A stretch of 64,000 bases of DNA from assembly GCA_964512655.1 (NCBI GenBank), contig CAZEJT010000001.1, forward strand, positions 124,001 to 188,000, given 5' to 3'. The stretch's first letter is position 1, and each line of letters starts with the position of its first letter. Shown here one piece after another: positions 1 through 10,254 of this stretch. Origin of the DNA: VBOC01 sp964512655 (lineage in GTDB: Bacteria; Bacteroidota; Ignavibacteria; UBA10030; SZUA-254). The notes under the pieces were generated by a model that was not told the DNA's origin, searched no databases, and was given only the letters and a program-made list of their open reading frames with translations. The translations under genes and the position numbers were made by a program.

Positions 1-186
1 GGCGCCATCGTGGGAGTCTTCGGACAGCTCGGAGACCTGATCGAGTCGCTCCTCAAGCGCGATGCGGGCGTCAAGGATTCGTCGAACCTGATTCCGGGGC
101 ACGGAGGAGCGTTTGACCGGTTCGATAGTTTGCTATTGGTGGCCCCCCTTGTGTATCTTTATTTAGATTTTTTCCTCTTCAGTTAA
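1..186 (+). CDS. cdsA: Phosphatidate cytidylyltransferase, C-terminal end (partial)
   Basis: The window opens in frame inside this gene, so only the last 61 residues are seen. They contain the CdsA signature: a Ser-x-x-Lys-Arg run, then Gly-x-Lys-Asp, then PGHGG, then DRxDS, followed by a final hydrophobic segment rich in Leu/Val/Tyr. CdsA makes CDP-diacylglycerol from phosphatidic acid and CTP in the inner membrane, the entry to phospholipid synthesis. The stop TAA lies three bases before the rimO start, so the two are probably co-transcribed. The signature makes the family call secure although most of the protein lies outside the window. Confidence 0.9.
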   Translation, partial: GAIVGVFGQLGDLIESLLKRDAGVKDSSNLIPGHGGAFDRFDSLLLVAPLVYLYLDFFLFS

Positions 187-189
187 CGC

Positions 190-1491
190 ATGGGGTCAGG
201 CAAAAGAACGGTGAGCGTCCGCACGCTCGGATGCTCGAAAAACACGGTCGATTCGGAAGAGCTGATGGCTCAGCTCCGGAAGAACCGCATGCGGCTCGCC
301 GGTGAGCGCGACGAGGCGGATATCGCCATTATCAACACCTGCGGTTTCATCGAGGCGGCGAAGAAGGAGTCGATCGATTCGATCCTCGAGGCGGTGGAGC
401 AGAAGAAAACCGGAGCCGTGGGGAAGGTGATCGTCATGGGCTGCCTCTCACAGCGCTACGCAGAGGAGCTGAAGAGGGAGATCCCCGGAGTCGACGCGTT
501 CCTCGGAGCCGGCCGCGTCGAAGACGCCGTCAGGGCGGCGGGAGGCGAATACAAGCACGAGCTGTTGGGTGAGCGGATGCTCTCCACCCCGTCTCACTTC
601 GCCTACCTGAAGATTTCGGAGGGATGCGACCGGCCCTGTTCGTTCTGTGCGATACCCATCATGCGGGGTGCCCACCGGAGCAAGCCGATGGAGCGCGTGG
701 TCCTTGAAGCGCGCCGGCTGGCAGCGCTTGGCGTCAAAGAGCTTATTCTCATCGCTCAGGACAGCACCTACTACGGTCTCGACATCTACGGCACCCGCGC
801 GCTCGGTGAACTCCTGGACCGGCTCGCACGGGTGGAGGGACTCGAGTGGATCCGGTTGCTCTACGCCTTCCCCTCCGGCTTTCCGCTCGACGTGCTCGGT
901 CAGTTCGCCGCCCACTCCAACATCTGCCGCTACCTCGACATACCGATCCAGCACGTATCCGATCCGGTCCTCTCGTCGATGAGGAGGGGGATCACTTCCG
1001 GGGCAATCAGGAAGCTTCTCGGCGAAATCCGCTCGGCGGTTGCCGGAATCGCCCTCCGCACGACGCTCATCACAGGCTACCCCGCGGAAGGGGAGGAGGA
1101 GTTCCGCGAGCTCCTCGACTTCGTGAGGGAAGGAATGTTCGACCGCCTTGGCGTCTTCACCTATTCGCAGGAGGAGGGCACCGGAGCGTATCCGCTCGGC
1201 GATCCCGTCCCCGAGGAGGTCAAGGAGGAGCGGCGGGCGTTGATCATGGAGGCGCAGATGGAGGTTTCGCGCTCGAGGAACGAACGTCTCATCGGAAGAA
1301 CGCTCAGGGTGCTCATCGACGGCGCGGCCGATGACGCCGCGATCGGACGCTCGGAGTGGGACGCTCCCGAAGTCGACAACGAGGTCATGGTGCAGGGGGG
1401 CGATGCGATACCGGCAGGGACATTCTGCAGCGCCACGATCGTGGACGCCGACGCCTACGACCTCTTCGCCATTCCCGCCGGAGGCCCGTGA
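190..1491 (+). CDS. rimO: Ribosomal protein uS12 methylthiotransferase RimO
   Basis: This 433-residue protein is full length for RimO, the radical-SAM enzyme that methylthiolates an aspartate of ribosomal protein S12. The N-terminal UPF0004 domain has the first cluster cysteines (TLGCSKN near residue 15, NTCGF near 55, MGCLSQR near 90). The radical-SAM motif is C146-x3-C150-x2-C153 in GCDRPCSFC. A TRAM-like beta-rich domain closes the protein. The short GAHRSK stretch after the cluster is typical of RimO rather than MiaB. It follows cdsA by three bases, and its TGA overlaps the GTG start of the next gene. Confidence 0.95.
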   Translation: MGSGKRTVSVRTLGCSKNTVDSEELMAQLRKNRMRLAGERDEADIAIINTCGFIEAAKKESIDSILEAVEQKKTGAVGKVIVMGCLSQRYAEELKREIPGVDAFLGAGRVEDAVRAAGGEYKHELLGERMLSTPSHFAYLKISEGCDRPCSFCAIPIMRGAHRSKPMERVVLEARRLAALGVKELILIAQDSTYYGLDIYGTRALGELLDRLARVEGLEWIRLLYAFPSGFPLDVLGQFAAHSNICRYLDIPIQHVSDPVLSSMRRGITSGAIRKLLGEIRSAVAGIALRTTLITGYPAEGEEEFRELLDFVREGMFDRLGVFTYSQEEGTGAYPLGDPVPEEVKEERRALIMEAQMEVSRSRNERLIGRTLRVLIDGAADDAAIGRSEWDAPEVDNEVMVQGGDAIPAGTFCSATIVDADAYDLFAIPAGGP

Positions 1492-2801
1492 GCCGGGGCG
1501 CCGCGATCCCGGCGGCAGTACTCGGGCTGGCGCTCCTGGCTTCGCCCCCTGCCTCCCGCGCCCAGGATGAAGCCCCATCGTTCCAGCTTCCCGACGTTCC
1601 GCAGCTCTATTTCGACCTCCTCTGTTTTGCCGCCGACCGATCTCGGGACAGCCGCCTCGATGTCTATGTCGAAGTTCCCTACGAGGCGCTCCACTTCACG
1701 CGCGAGAACGACGTCTTCCGCAGCTCCTACGACATCACCGTGGATGTCAGCGACTCGGCCGAAAAGCTCGTCACCGAAAAGGTGTGGACCGAGAGGGTGG
1801 AGGCAAAGGAGTACGATGAGTCCGTCTCTCCGCACGCCGCCAACCTGAGCGAAAAGTCCTTCGTCGTGCCGCCTGCCTCCTATACCGTCACCATCCAGGT
1901 AAGCGATAACGACACAAAAAAAACCGTGCGCGGGAGGCGGAAAGTCGCGGTACGCGATTTTTTCAAGTCCCCGTTCTGCATGAGCGATCTGATGCTCGTG
2001 AATCGCGTCGGGGCCGAGGCGGAGAAAAAAGTCATCTATCCGAACATCTCCGGAAACGTTGCCGATCTGGCGGCGGGATTCTCCTGCTTCTGCGAGCTGT
2101 ATAACCGGCTCGGGGCGGACTCCGCCCGGATCGTCATGACGATCAGAAACGCACGAGGGGACGTCGTGCACCGCGACAGCTCGATGCAGGCGGCCTCGTC
2201 GGAGCGGAAGCCGCTCTTCGTGAGAGTCACCGGGTCCGAGCTGATCGCCGGGGAGTACCTCCTGGAGGCGGAGGGGATTCCCTCGGGCGGGAAGATCGGA
2301 GCCGACTCAGGCCTCCCGCACGCGCTGGCGTCGCGGCCGTTTTCCGTGCACTGGAGGGGCGTTCCCGTTTCGATCACCGACCTCGACGTCGCGATCGACC
2401 AGCTGCAGTATATCACGGAGAAGGACAAGATCGACGAGATGAAGAAGGCTCCTCCCGAGCAGAAGAGGGACATGTTCCGCGAGTTCTGGAAGAGGAAGGA
2501 TCCGACGCCGGGAACCGAGCGGAACGAGCTGATGGAGGAGTATTACAACCGCGTCGCATACGCCAACAAGCATTTCGGCCACTACATCGACGGATGGAAA
2601 ACCGACATGGGGATGGTCTACATCATCTTCGGCCCCGCGAGCAACATCGAGCGCCACCCCTTCGACATCGACTCGAAACCGTACGAGGTCTGGACATATT
2701 ACGATCTCAACCGCGAGTTTGTGTTCGTCGATGCCACGGGTTTCGGCGATTACCGCCTCCAGACGCCGATCTGGGACGTCTGGCGCACCCGCCCCCGCTA
2801 G
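1488..2801 (+). CDS. Exported GWxTD-domain protein
   Basis: The start is taken as GTG 1488, overlapping the rimO stop in a GTGA junction. It gives a good Sec signal peptide (hydrophobic AVLGLALLASPPA, then SRAQD) and 437 residues. Reading further upstream in this frame adds only Arg-rich shadow translation of rimO. The C-terminal part carries the GWKTDMGMVYIIFGPA stretch, with KPYEVWTYY downstream, which defines the GWxTD domain (a Bacteroidota/Chlorobi/Gemmatimonadota family of unknown biochemical role). The middle part looks beta-rich. Its place directly before an Omp85 protein suggests an envelope function. That is inference; the domain has no assigned reaction. Confidence 0.85.
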   Translation: MSRGAAIPAAVLGLALLASPPASRAQDEAPSFQLPDVPQLYFDLLCFAADRSRDSRLDVYVEVPYEALHFTRENDVFRSSYDITVDVSDSAEKLVTEKVWTERVEAKEYDESVSPHAANLSEKSFVVPPASYTVTIQVSDNDTKKTVRGRRKVAVRDFFKSPFCMSDLMLVNRVGAEAEKKVIYPNISGNVADLAAGFSCFCELYNRLGADSARIVMTIRNARGDVVHRDSSMQAASSERKPLFVRVTGSELIAGEYLLEAEGIPSGGKIGADSGLPHALASRPFSVHWRGVPVSITDLDVAIDQLQYITEKDKIDEMKKAPPEQKRDMFREFWKRKDPTPGTERNELMEEYYNRVAYANKHFGHYIDGWKTDMGMVYIIFGPASNIERHPFDIDSKPYEVWTYYDLNREFVFVDATGFGDYRLQTPIWDVWRTRPR

Positions 2802-2821
2802 GGCTCCATGGTAAGGATGAA

Positions 2822-4597
2822 ATGAAGCCGGTTCTTGCTCTCGGGGTTCTGGCGCTTTGCGCCGCGGCGTCTGCGCGGGAGGGAAGGACCGTCATTCGAA
2901 GCATCCGGTTTTCGGGCGCTGAGGCGATCGGAACCCGTGAGCTCCGCGGGGCGATGGCGTCGTCTGAAGGAAACCTTCTCTCCGCGGAACAGCTCGCCTC
3001 CGACGCGGAATCGATCGTGAAGCTCTACCGGTCGAAGGGATACTACCAGGCCGGGGCGTTTCCCGAAGGTCCCGCGTTCACATCCGACAGCGCCATGGCC
3101 GATATCACGATCACGATCCGCGAAGGGGAGCGCGCCCTTGTCGCGGCCGTCCGACTCACCGGGAACGGTGCGCTTTCGCCGGGTCAGCTCCTGAGCGGGT
3201 TCGAGACGAAGGCCGGCTCTCCACTTGACGGGCCGTCGCTCGAGAGGGACATCGACCGCGTTCTCTCGTCGTACGAGCGTGCCGGCCGCCCCTTCGCCCG
3301 CGTAGAGGTGGAGAACATCACGCTCGAGCGCGACAGCGCCGGGGCCGGATTGGACGTCGATCTCCGCATCGACGAAGGGCCCGCCGTAACCGTGGACGAG
3401 ATCACGGTGACCGGGAATCGGGAGACAAAAGACCGGGTTATTCTCCGCGAGGCGCGGCTCCGCCTGCACGAACCGTATGATGAGGAAAAGGTCAGGAGGA
3501 TCGGCGACCGGCTGAAACGTCTGGGGCTGTTCGCCGGCGTCTCAGGCCCCGACCTCTACCTCAGGCAGGGGCCCGCCGGGGGGAGCGGAGGGCTCCTCAT
3601 CAACGTGGAGGAGGGAAACACCAGCACCTTCGACGGGATTCTCGGCTACGCTCCCGCCGGTCCGGGCGGCGGCGAGGGAACCATCTCCGGCATCGTGACT
3701 GTGTCGATGCGCAATCTCTTCGGAACGGCCCGCCGGCTGGATGTCCACTGGGAGAGGGACAACTCCCTCTCCCAGGAGATAGCGCTTCAGTATAGCGAGC
3801 CGTGGGCCTTCGACCTCCCTGTCACCCTCACAAGCGGCTTCCGCCAGAGAGAGCAGGACAGCACATACATCGCGCGGGGGTTCGATGCGAAGGCCGATCT
3901 GCTGATCACAGAATCGGTGACGCTCGGCGGGGCGTTCAGCCATTCCGCGGTCATTCCCTCGAGCGGGCCGGCCGGCGAGATCGTATCGAACAGCCGGACG
4001 GTGACAGCAGGACTCGATCTCCGCGTTGACACGCGCGACCAGTTGATGAGCCCTTCCTCGGGCGCGCTCTACCGCAGTTCGTACAGGATCGGGGCGAAGA
4101 AGCTCTACAGCTCGGGCACCGATGAGACGGTTCAGACCGTAGGCCTTGACGCGGACATGTATCTCTCCACATTCGAACGGCAGGTGATCGCGATCGGGCT
4201 CCACGGCAGGCAGATATCGGCGGACCGGATCGAGCTGAGCGACTGCTACCGGTTCGGAGGAACGAATACCCTCCGCGGGTACCGGGAGAACGAGTTTCTG
4301 GGATCTCGGGTGGCTTGGACGAACACGGAATACAGGTTCCTTCTCGCCCGACGGTCGTACTTCTTCGGTTTCATCGACACCGGATACTTTTATCTCCCCG
4401 ATCTCACAACGCCGGCAGGCACGCTCCTGGCGCTGCCGGGCGCAATCGGCGCCGCGGCCGAGAAATTCAAGGCGGGATACGGGATCGGAATCCGGATGGA
4501 AACGGCGGTGGGCGCCATCGGGGTCAGCATCGCCTTCGGACAGGGGGATTCCTTCAGCGAGGGCAAACTCCATTTCGGCCTGGCGAATGACTTCTGA
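2822..4597 (+). CDS. Omp85-family (BamA/TamA-like) outer membrane protein
   Basis: The start ATG 2822 has AAGGA seven bases upstream and gives a signal peptide (PVLALGVLALCAAASA) and 591 residues. Residues of about 20-270 hold roughly three POTRA-like repeats (TVIRSIRFSGAEAI, VAAVRLTGNGALSPGQL, VDEITVTGNRETKDRVI). The rest is alternating beta strands of a barrel. The loop-6 motif appears as NTLRGYRENEF, matching the (V/L)RG(F/Y) element of Omp85 proteins, and the last residue is Phe as in most barrels. It is shorter than BamA (about 800 residues), closer to TamA. Role: insertion or translocation of outer-membrane proteins; exact client unknown. Confidence 0.87.
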   Translation: MKPVLALGVLALCAAASAREGRTVIRSIRFSGAEAIGTRELRGAMASSEGNLLSAEQLASDAESIVKLYRSKGYYQAGAFPEGPAFTSDSAMADITITIREGERALVAAVRLTGNGALSPGQLLSGFETKAGSPLDGPSLERDIDRVLSSYERAGRPFARVEVENITLERDSAGAGLDVDLRIDEGPAVTVDEITVTGNRETKDRVILREARLRLHEPYDEEKVRRIGDRLKRLGLFAGVSGPDLYLRQGPAGGSGGLLINVEEGNTSTFDGILGYAPAGPGGGEGTISGIVTVSMRNLFGTARRLDVHWERDNSLSQEIALQYSEPWAFDLPVTLTSGFRQREQDSTYIARGFDAKADLLITESVTLGGAFSHSAVIPSSGPAGEIVSNSRTVTAGLDLRVDTRDQLMSPSSGALYRSSYRIGAKKLYSSGTDETVQTVGLDADMYLSTFERQVIAIGLHGRQISADRIELSDCYRFGGTNTLRGYRENEFLGSRVAWTNTEYRFLLARRSYFFGFIDTGYFYLPDLTTPAGTLLALPGAIGAAAEKFKAGYGIGIRMETAVGAIGVSIAFGQGDSFSEGKLHFGLANDF

Positions 4598-5219
4598 TTC
4601 CATCCGGGGCTCGAGGGGTCTGGGGCTGGGGATCGAGCGGTCGTACTGGGAGAAGGGGATGAGGTTTCTTGCGGGGGTGGACGAGGCGGGCCGGGGGCCG
4701 CTTGCAGGCCCGGTCGTGGCCGCCGCCGTGATGATGAAACCCGGGACGGAGATCGAGGGGGTGGAGGACTCAAAACTGCTGACCCCGACGAGGCGGGAGG
4801 AGCTCTTCCGCGAAATCATGAGCGCCGCGCTCAGCACCGGGGTAGGGGTCGTTTCGCACAGTGTCATCGACCGCGTCAACATACTCAGGGCAACGATGCA
4901 GGCCATGGCTGAGGCGGTTTCGAGAGTCTCTCCCCGGCCGGAGCACATACTTGTGGACGGTCCCGCGTATGCCGCCCCCGCAGGGAGCGGAACGATGCCG
5001 TTTACGCCGATAATCGGAGGGGACCGTCTCTGCTTCTCGATCGCAGCCGCGTCGATCGTTGCGAAGGTGACCCGGGACAGAATGATGGTCGAGTACGACA
5101 GCCGGTATCCGGGGTACGGGTTCGCGCAGCATAAGGGGTACGGCACACCCGCCCACCTCGCGATCTTGCGCGAGCTGGGGCCGTGCGAAATCCATAGGAG
5201 GAGCTTCCGGGCGCGATGA
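4587..5219 (+). CDS. rnhB: Ribonuclease HII
   Basis: The family signature GVDEAGRGPLAGPVVAAAV lies near residues 29-47 and supplies the first acidic metal ligands. Later motifs include VEDSKLL, HILVDG and AASIVAKVTRD. The enzyme cuts the RNA strand of RNA:DNA hybrids and single misincorporated ribonucleotides. At 210 residues it is normal size. It starts 11 bases inside the end of the Omp85 gene, and its stop overlaps yraN by four bases. An internal ATG at 4659 has a GA-rich region before it, but the conserved ERSYWEKG segment upstream favours the longer start. Confidence 0.95.
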   Translation: MTSDSIRGSRGLGLGIERSYWEKGMRFLAGVDEAGRGPLAGPVVAAAVMMKPGTEIEGVEDSKLLTPTRREELFREIMSAALSTGVGVVSHSVIDRVNILRATMQAMAEAVSRVSPRPEHILVDGPAYAAPAGSGTMPFTPIIGGDRLCFSIAAASIVAKVTRDRMMVEYDSRYPGYGFAQHKGYGTPAHLAILRELGPCEIHRRSFRAR

Positions 5220-5569
5220 CCAGCGGGAGAAAACGGGGAACCATGGGGGAAGACCTCGCCGTTGAGCACCTCCGGCGGCTCGGCTACACCATCCACAGAA
5301 GGAACTACCGCTTTCACCGGGGGGAGATCGACATCATCGCGCAGGAGGGGGATACGCTGGTATTCGTCGAGGTCAAGACGCGCCGGTCGGCCGCGTTCGG
5401 AGATCCGGAGGAAGCGGTCACGCAGATGAAGGTGCGGAAGATCAGGAGGATTGCACAAGGCTTCCTGGCCGAGGAGAAGATCGCCGACAGAGAGTGCAGG
5501 TTCGATGTCATCGGGGTAGACTACGCCCGGGGTGCTCCGGTCGTGCGTCACATAGAAAACGCGTTCTGA
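5216..5569 (+). CDS. yraN: YraN/UPF0102 family nuclease-like protein
   Basis: This 117-residue protein starts with GEDLAVEHLRRLGYTIHRRNYR and has the GEIDIIAQEG...VFVEVKTR core of the UPF0102 family, a restriction-endonuclease-like (PD-(D/E)xK) fold. The acidic residues and Lys of EIDII and VEVKTR are the expected catalytic set. The biochemical role of the family is not established; a DNA-processing job is inferred from the fold. An rnhB-yraN pair is common in bacterial genomes. It overlaps rnhB by an ATGA junction, and cstA begins one base after its stop. Confidence 0.92.
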   Translation: MTSGRKRGTMGEDLAVEHLRRLGYTIHRRNYRFHRGEIDIIAQEGDTLVFVEVKTRRSAAFGDPEEAVTQMKVRKIRRIAQGFLAEEKIADRECRFDVIGVDYARGAPVVRHIENAF

Positions 5570-5570
5570 C

Positions 5571-7424
<1,854 letters not shown>

Positions 7425-7430
7425 GGGAGG

Positions 7431-7556
7431 TGGTGTCACGGTATGGACCGTGACACCAGTTCTACGAAGAGGATTGGAAGGCGCGGGGGGCCGAGGCAGG
7501 CACCTACCGGTCACATATGGTTCGGTTGAGTTGCGCCGGCTAAAGCCGGCGGCTAC
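7431..7556. repeat. Intergenic repeat cluster 1 (family A + family B)
   Basis: The gap between the convergent cstA and thiolase genes holds one family A palindrome at 7431-7458 (arms TGGTGTCACGGT and ACCGTGACACCA, loop ATGG). It also holds an isolated family B tail at about 7500-7509 and an intact family B element at 7534-7556 (CGCCGGC-TAAA-GCCGGCG, then GCTAC). On the minus strand family B reads GTAG followed by the hairpin. The CTA at 7553-7555 is also the thiolase stop codon. The family A hairpin could act as a bidirectional terminator here, but no T-tract follows it. Confidence 0.9.
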
Positions 7557-8758
7557 AAACGTTCGAGGACTGCGGCGATACCCTGTCCGACTCCGATGCA
7601 CATCGAGGCGACGCCGTAGCGGGATTTCCGCCGGGCCATTTCGTGGACGAGCGTCGTCACGATCCGCGCGCCGCTGCAGCCAAGAGGATGGCCGAGCGCG
7701 ATGGCCCCGCCGTTGACGTTTAGTTTGTCCGCGTCGATCTTCAGCAGGCGTGAGACCGCGATCGCCTGTGAGGCGAACGCCTCGTTAATCTCGACGAGGT
7801 CGATCTGATTCATCGCCAGTCCGGCCTTCCTGAGCGCGGACTCAACCGCCGGAACAGGCCCCATTCCCATGTACCGGGGATCCACCCCCGCCACCCCCGT
7901 TGAGACGATCCGCGCAAGGGGTTTCCATCCTTTCGCCGAGGCCTCCTGCGCAGAGGCGATCAGGAGCGCCGCGGCGCCGTCGTTGAGCGACGAGGAGTTC
8001 CCGGCGGTGACTGTTCCGTTTGTCCTGAAGACCGGCGCAAGCGCCGCCAGCTTCTCGATTGAGGTGTCGGGCCGGGGGCCCTCGTCCTCGCGGACGATGC
8101 GCGGCTGGGCCGAACCCTTCACAGCAATTTCGACCGGGACGATTTCCGTGTTGAATGTGCCTGCGCTTCGAGCGCGGATCGCTTTCATATGGCTGTTGCA
8201 CGCGAAGGCATCCTGCTCCGGGCGCGAGACGGAGTATTTTTCGGCGACGTTCTCGGCCGTCTCCCCCATCGATTCGAGAGGGAACATCTCGGCAAGCCGG
8301 GGGTTCGGGTAACGCCACCCGAGGGCCGTGTCGTACGCCGTGACATTTCCGTAGCTCCCCGTGAGATTCTTGGGGAGGGAGTAGGGGGCCCTGCTCATGC
8401 TTTCGACACCACCCGCGATGAGAACGCCGGCATCGCCGCACCAGATCGCCCGCGCGGCATGGATCAGGGCGTCGAGGCTTGACCCGCAGAGGCGATTGAC
8501 GGTTGTCGCGGGTACGGAGTACGGCAGGCCCGCCAGGAGAGCGGTCATCCGTCCGACATTCCTGTTATCTTCTCCCGCCTGATTCGCGCATCCCCAGATG
8601 ACGTCGTGCACCGAAGACGGGTCGGCGCTGGTTCGGGAGATCAGCGCCCGGAGAGCGAGGGCTCCCAGATCGTCGGGACGCACGTCGCGGAGCGCGCCGC
8701 CGTACCTGCCGATCGGCGTGCGAACGGCATCGATAATAACCGCCTCGGGGCGGGGCAT
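7553..8758 (-). CDS. Acetyl-CoA acyltransferase / 3-oxoadipyl-CoA thiolase-like
   Basis: This is a 401-residue thiolase. The nucleophile is C91 in VNRLCGSSLDAL, the His is in GGAIALGHPLGCSGAR, and the second catalytic Cys is C387 in CIGVGQG. VNRLCGSSLDA, the RAPYSLPK stretch and the MCIGVGQGIA end resemble PcaF/PaaJ (3-oxoadipyl-CoA thiolase) more than generic acetoacetyl-CoA thiolases. The PaaG/PaaA/PaaH-like genes upstream support that. The substrate is still inferred; it could serve ordinary beta-oxidation. The stop TAG lies inside the GTAG head of a REP-like element, so the last residues (ERL) abut the repeat. Confidence 0.88.
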   Translation of the reverse strand: MPRPEAVIIDAVRTPIGRYGGALRDVRPDDLGALALRALISRTSADPSSVHDVIWGCANQAGEDNRNVGRMTALLAGLPYSVPATTVNRLCGSSLDALIHAARAIWCGDAGVLIAGGVESMSRAPYSLPKNLTGSYGNVTAYDTALGWRYPNPRLAEMFPLESMGETAENVAEKYSVSRPEQDAFACNSHMKAIRARSAGTFNTEIVPVEIAVKGSAQPRIVREDEGPRPDTSIEKLAALAPVFRTNGTVTAGNSSSLNDGAAALLIASAQEASAKGWKPLARIVSTGVAGVDPRYMGMGPVPAVESALRKAGLAMNQIDLVEINEAFASQAIAVSRLLKIDADKLNVNGGAIALGHPLGCSGARIVTTLVHEMARRKSRYGVASMCIGVGQGIAAVLERL

Positions 8759-8777
8759 GGGGGGGCGACTCAGCCGT

Positions 8778-9482
8778 TCAGTTGGAGTGGGTAGGCGGGC
8801 CGACCTGAGCGAAAAAGCGCACGTTGATCTCCGGGAGCCGCACCCGGTCGGTTTGAATCGTTATCGTGCCGTTCATCAGTCCCTCCCCTTTCGGCGAGAA
8901 GCTGCACCGCATGCGGGTCCGCTCTCCGGGCGCGATCCTCTCCCTCAACATGTCGACTTTAAGGAGGCCGCTGGTCGACTTCGTCGAGAGTATCCGTACC
9001 GGCGCGGTGCCGGTGTTGAGGATTTCCACATCCGCGGTAACGGCCGAGTCGGCGCCCGTCCTGAACACCAGATACTCAGGCTCCAGAGTGAGAGACTTGA
9101 CGACGTTTGCCGTGAAGGTGATCCGGACGTGTCCGTGAGAGGTATCTGTCGTGTTGAACGTAACCACCTTCTGGACTCGGCCCGAGAGTTGCTTTGAGCT
9201 GAAGGTGATCGAGAGCGTGCCGCTTTCGTTGGGAGGGATATGGCTGCCCGAGATAAGTGTACTCGTACATCCGCAGGCGGCGCTGACATCCATGATGACG
9301 AGCGTGTCGGTTCCGGTATTCCTGAGTTTCAGGTCGTGTCTGACCGTTTCACCGGCGAACAACTCGCCGAAATCGAACGTCGGGCCTCCGACGAGGTCAA
9401 GGCGGGGCTGAGCCGGGGCGGCGGTCCTGCCGAGGAAGAAGAGGAGAGGGATGAAAGCGCATCGCGCGGCTCTGCGCATCAC
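8778..9482 (-). CDS. Exported DUF1573 protein (second of a tandem pair)
   Basis: A 234-residue secreted protein with a signal peptide ending near APAQP. Two Ig-like DUF1573 (ASPM/MSP-type) modules follow: FDFGELFAGETVRHDLKLRNTGTDTL with the diagnostic ACGCT, then a second half starting near LEPEYLVFRTG. DUF1573 proteins are common in Bacteroidota and have no known reaction; a periplasmic or surface scaffold role is assumed. It lies nine bases after its paralogue and 19 bases before the thiolase, so all three may share a transcript. I see no functional link between the DUF1573 pair and acyl-CoA metabolism in the sequence. Confidence 0.87.
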   Translation of the reverse strand: MMRRAARCAFIPLLFFLGRTAAPAQPRLDLVGGPTFDFGELFAGETVRHDLKLRNTGTDTLVIMDVSAACGCTSTLISGSHIPPNESGTLSITFSSKQLSGRVQKVVTFNTTDTSHGHVRITFTANVVKSLTLEPEYLVFRTGADSAVTADVEILNTGTAPVRILSTKSTSGLLKVDMLRERIAPGERTRMRCSFSPKGEGLMNGTITIQTDRVRLPEINVRFFAQVGPPTHSN

Positions 9483-9491
9483 GTTTCGCTC

Positions 9492-10190
9492 TTACTGCTT
9501 ATTGACCCACGCGTAGAAACTGATGTTGAATTTCGGCTGGACAGTGTGGTCGGTCGTCAGTTCGATCAGGCCCTGAAATGTCCCCGTTTTCGTGGGGTGG
9601 AAGGTCGCCTGAAGCTGCGTCTTCTCTCCGGGCATGAGCTCGTTTTTCATCAGATTGACCTTCATCATGGGGAATTTCGCATCGATCGAGAGGATCTTCA
9701 CGCGGTTCTTCATCGAAGGATTGGTGATCGTGACAATCCGCGTATAGGTCGTGTCGAGTTTCATGTTGTCGAAGGAGAGTATCTTCGGGTCCGTGTCGAG
9801 GATGTTGAGCACGTTCGCCAGGAAGCTCACCGTTACCTTCGGGTTTGAGGTGTCGTTCGACGAGATATACACCTGCTTCGTGACTTTGCTTCCGCCGTAG
9901 TTATGCGTGTCGAATGAGATGGAAACCTTCCCTACTGAATTCGGGGGGAGAGTCATGTCCTTATTCGACATCATTGTCGCCGTGCAGCCGCACTGGGCGT
10001 GGACCTCGCTGATGCGCAGCGTGTCGTTGCCCACATTCTTAACCGTTACCACATGATCGATCTTCTGGCCCGTGTAGGCGTCGCCGAAATCGAGGGTCGT
10101 TCCTCCGACAACCTCAATCTTCGGCTGGGCGAGGAGCGTGGATGCGGCCCCAACGATGAAAAACAAAATCGGGAAAAACAGGCGTTTCAT
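9492..10190 (-). CDS. Exported DUF1573 protein (first of a tandem pair)
   Basis: A 232-residue paralogue of the downstream protein with the same plan. The signal peptide (FFPILFFIVGAASTLLAQP) is followed by LDFGDAYTGQKIDHVVTVKNVG, the AQCGCT motif near residue 67, and a second beta module beginning DPKILSFDNM. A good ribosome-binding site (CCGGAG, six bases before ATG 10190) and an upstream promoter-like pair (10219-10247) suggest that it starts a transcript. The two copies are clearly diverged, so the duplication is not recent. No catalytic motif is visible. Confidence 0.87.
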   Translation of the reverse strand: MKRLFFPILFFIVGAASTLLAQPKIEVVGGTTLDFGDAYTGQKIDHVVTVKNVGNDTLRISEVHAQCGCTATMMSNKDMTLPPNSVGKVSISFDTHNYGGSKVTKQVYISSNDTSNPKVTVSFLANVLNILDTDPKILSFDNMKLDTTYTRIVTITNPSMKNRVKILSIDAKFPMMKVNLMKNELMPGEKTQLQATFHPTKTGTFQGLIELTTDHTVQPKFNISFYAWVNKQ

Positions 10191-10218
10191 AGCTTCTCCG
10201 GAGGTAGATGATATTGAT

Positions 10219-10247
10219 AAGATACGAACAACGGCTCAGAATTCCAA
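10219..10247 (-). promoter_or_regulatory. Putative promoter for the DUF1573 pair
   Basis: On the minus strand TTGGAA (10247-10242) and TATCTT (10224-10219) are separated by 17 bases, the same spacing as six other promoter-like pairs in this window. It lies 29 bases before the DUF1573 start. This is a pattern match only; the stop of the preceding dehydrogenase-like gene is just upstream, so read-through is also possible. Confidence 0.4.
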
Positions 10248-10254
10248 AAGGATA

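Noticed and set aside
7431..7458. Family A palindrome as an ordinary rho-independent terminator
   Set aside because: No T-tract follows on either strand here or at the other copies, and the sequence is conserved base for base beyond what a terminator needs.
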